DNA from: AWTP1-13 sp963775835
GTDB lineage: Bacteria; Pseudomonadota; Alphaproteobacteria; Rhizobiales; Hyphomicrobiaceae
Reading direction: 5' to 3'
Assembly: GCA_963775835.1 (NCBI GenBank)
Contig: CAVZKV010000020.1
Coordinates: forward strand, 310,001-374,000
DNA length: 64,000 bases
The notes below the pieces were generated by a model. The model was given only the letters and a program-made list of their open reading frames with translations, had not been told where the DNA came from and did not search any database. Each line of letters starts with the position of its first letter. Positions within the stretch are counted from its first letter, which is position 1. Below are positions 63,456-64,000 of the stretch, piece after piece. Both the position numbers and the translations under genes were made by a program.

Positions 63456-64000
63456 ATGCGCGATTTCGTCAATCTGGGGGACCTGCGAGACCCCGCGACA
63501 CCCGCGACAAATACGGCGTTGATCGACTGTTGCGACTGGGACATGCCGCGCATCCTCTCTCACGGCGACATCGACCGCCAGGCGAATGCCTGCGCTCGAG
63601 CCTTGGTCACACACGGCCTCGCGCGTGGTGATCGCGTGGCCATACTCTCCCTCAATCGGGCAGAGCTGCTGATCTCCTACCTCGCCATCATGCGCGCCGG
63701 CTTCGTCGCGGTGCCCGCGAACATCAAGTTTCCGAGGGAGACAATCGGTTTCATTCTGGATGACGCGCAAGTAAAGTTGGCATTCTGCGATGCGTCTGGG
63801 CGGACCCTATTACCGACGGGTATGCCCGTGATCGACTTCGACGCCTCCGGCAGCGACGGGTTTGCGAACTTTCTCGACCCAGGCTCCTTTGCGACCGCGC
63901 GGCCGGCGCCCGGCGAGATAGCTATGGTGCTCTACACCTCTGGCACTACCGGCCGTCCGAAGGGTGTTCCCTTGTCGCACGACGGTCAGCTTTGGGCCGT
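63456..64000 (+). CDS. AMP-dependent synthetase/ligase, partial (continues beyond right edge)
   Basis: The first 181 residues of a class I adenylate-forming enzyme: ILSHGDIDRQANACARALVT, HGLARGDRVAILSLNRAELL, ISYLAIMRAGFVAVPANIKF, and the A3 signature MVLYTSGTTGRPKGVPLSHD. The ATG at 63456 follows GAGGAC. It should activate a carboxylic acid as an acyl-AMP and form a CoA thioester; the substrate needs the missing part. It looks intact and marks the end of the decayed region. The frame differs from the ligase pseudogene at 47171, and the two are not close copies. Confidence 0.9.
   Translation, partial: MRDFVNLGDLRDPATPATNTALIDCCDWDMPRILSHGDIDRQANACARALVTHGLARGDRVAILSLNRAELLISYLAIMRAGFVAVPANIKFPRETIGFILDDAQVKLAFCDASGRTLLPTGMPVIDFDASGSDGFANFLDPGSFATARPAPGEIAMVLYTSGTTGRPKGVPLSHDGQLWA

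Overview
The window looks like the chromosome of a GC-rich alphaproteobacterium of the Hyphomicrobiales (Rhizobiales), probably Bradyrhizobium-like. Pointers are a BA14K-like C-terminus, an ArsR/AHSA1 pair, a GAF-rich histidine kinase next to a receiver-cyclase, RmInt1-like intron remains, and many small accessory proteins of the kind found on rhizobial islands. This placement is inference from gene content and memory of families; no search was run.

Layout. 1-6000 is an intact, core-like metabolic block: a periplasmic-binding-fold protein (partial), a BA14K-like protein, an intradiol dioxygenase and a DMT transporter on the minus strand, then a type I phosphodiesterase (+) and an FMN-dependent 2-hydroxyacid dehydrogenase (-). 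A tRNA-Arg(CCU) at 6218-6288 has lost part of its T arm and may mark an island edge. 7500-8405 carries an ArsR regulator with two palindromic operators around a consensus promoter, overlapping an AHSA1/SRPBCC partner gene.

8476-18475 is a nested mobile-element complex: two tandem units, each made of a group II intron, an IS91-type scaffold and an IS110-type element. The introns and IS110 elements are nearly identical between units while the IS91 scaffolds have diverged. 18988-21678 holds a selenium-binding-protein/methanethiol-oxidase-like gene, an overlapping membrane-protein gene and a DUF6010-like membrane protein. 21760-28507 is again mobile or decayed: an RmInt1-like intron with a frameshifted protein, a broken DUF3604 gene, an IS110 fragment, an intact GlcG/HbpS-like protein, a 3' intron fragment and a decayed intron reverse transcriptase.

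28512-41450 mixes intact genes (methyltransferase, two TetR and one LysR regulators, ChrB-domain protein, SDR enzyme, membrane proteins) with pseudogenes (serine hydrolase, cupin, beta-propeller, IS1380). 41871-46038 is a signalling cluster: a triple-GAF histidine kinase, a receiver-adenylate/guanylate cyclase, and a single-domain receiver interrupted by an in-frame TGA. A PH-domain membrane protein, a frameshifted acyl-CoA ligase and a TIGR00027-type methyltransferase follow.

50800-63240 is the decayed body of an integrative or plasmid-like element: a TraG N-terminal fragment, ParA and ribbon-helix-helix remnants, a serine-recombinase remnant, half an IS256 transposase, and several families of very small proteins present in two copies, often with one copy broken. 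The window ends in an AMP-dependent ligase (partial). Frameshifts are very frequent to the right of 21 kb and absent in the left 6 kb, so either pseudogene decay or local sequence error must be considered when reading the right part.
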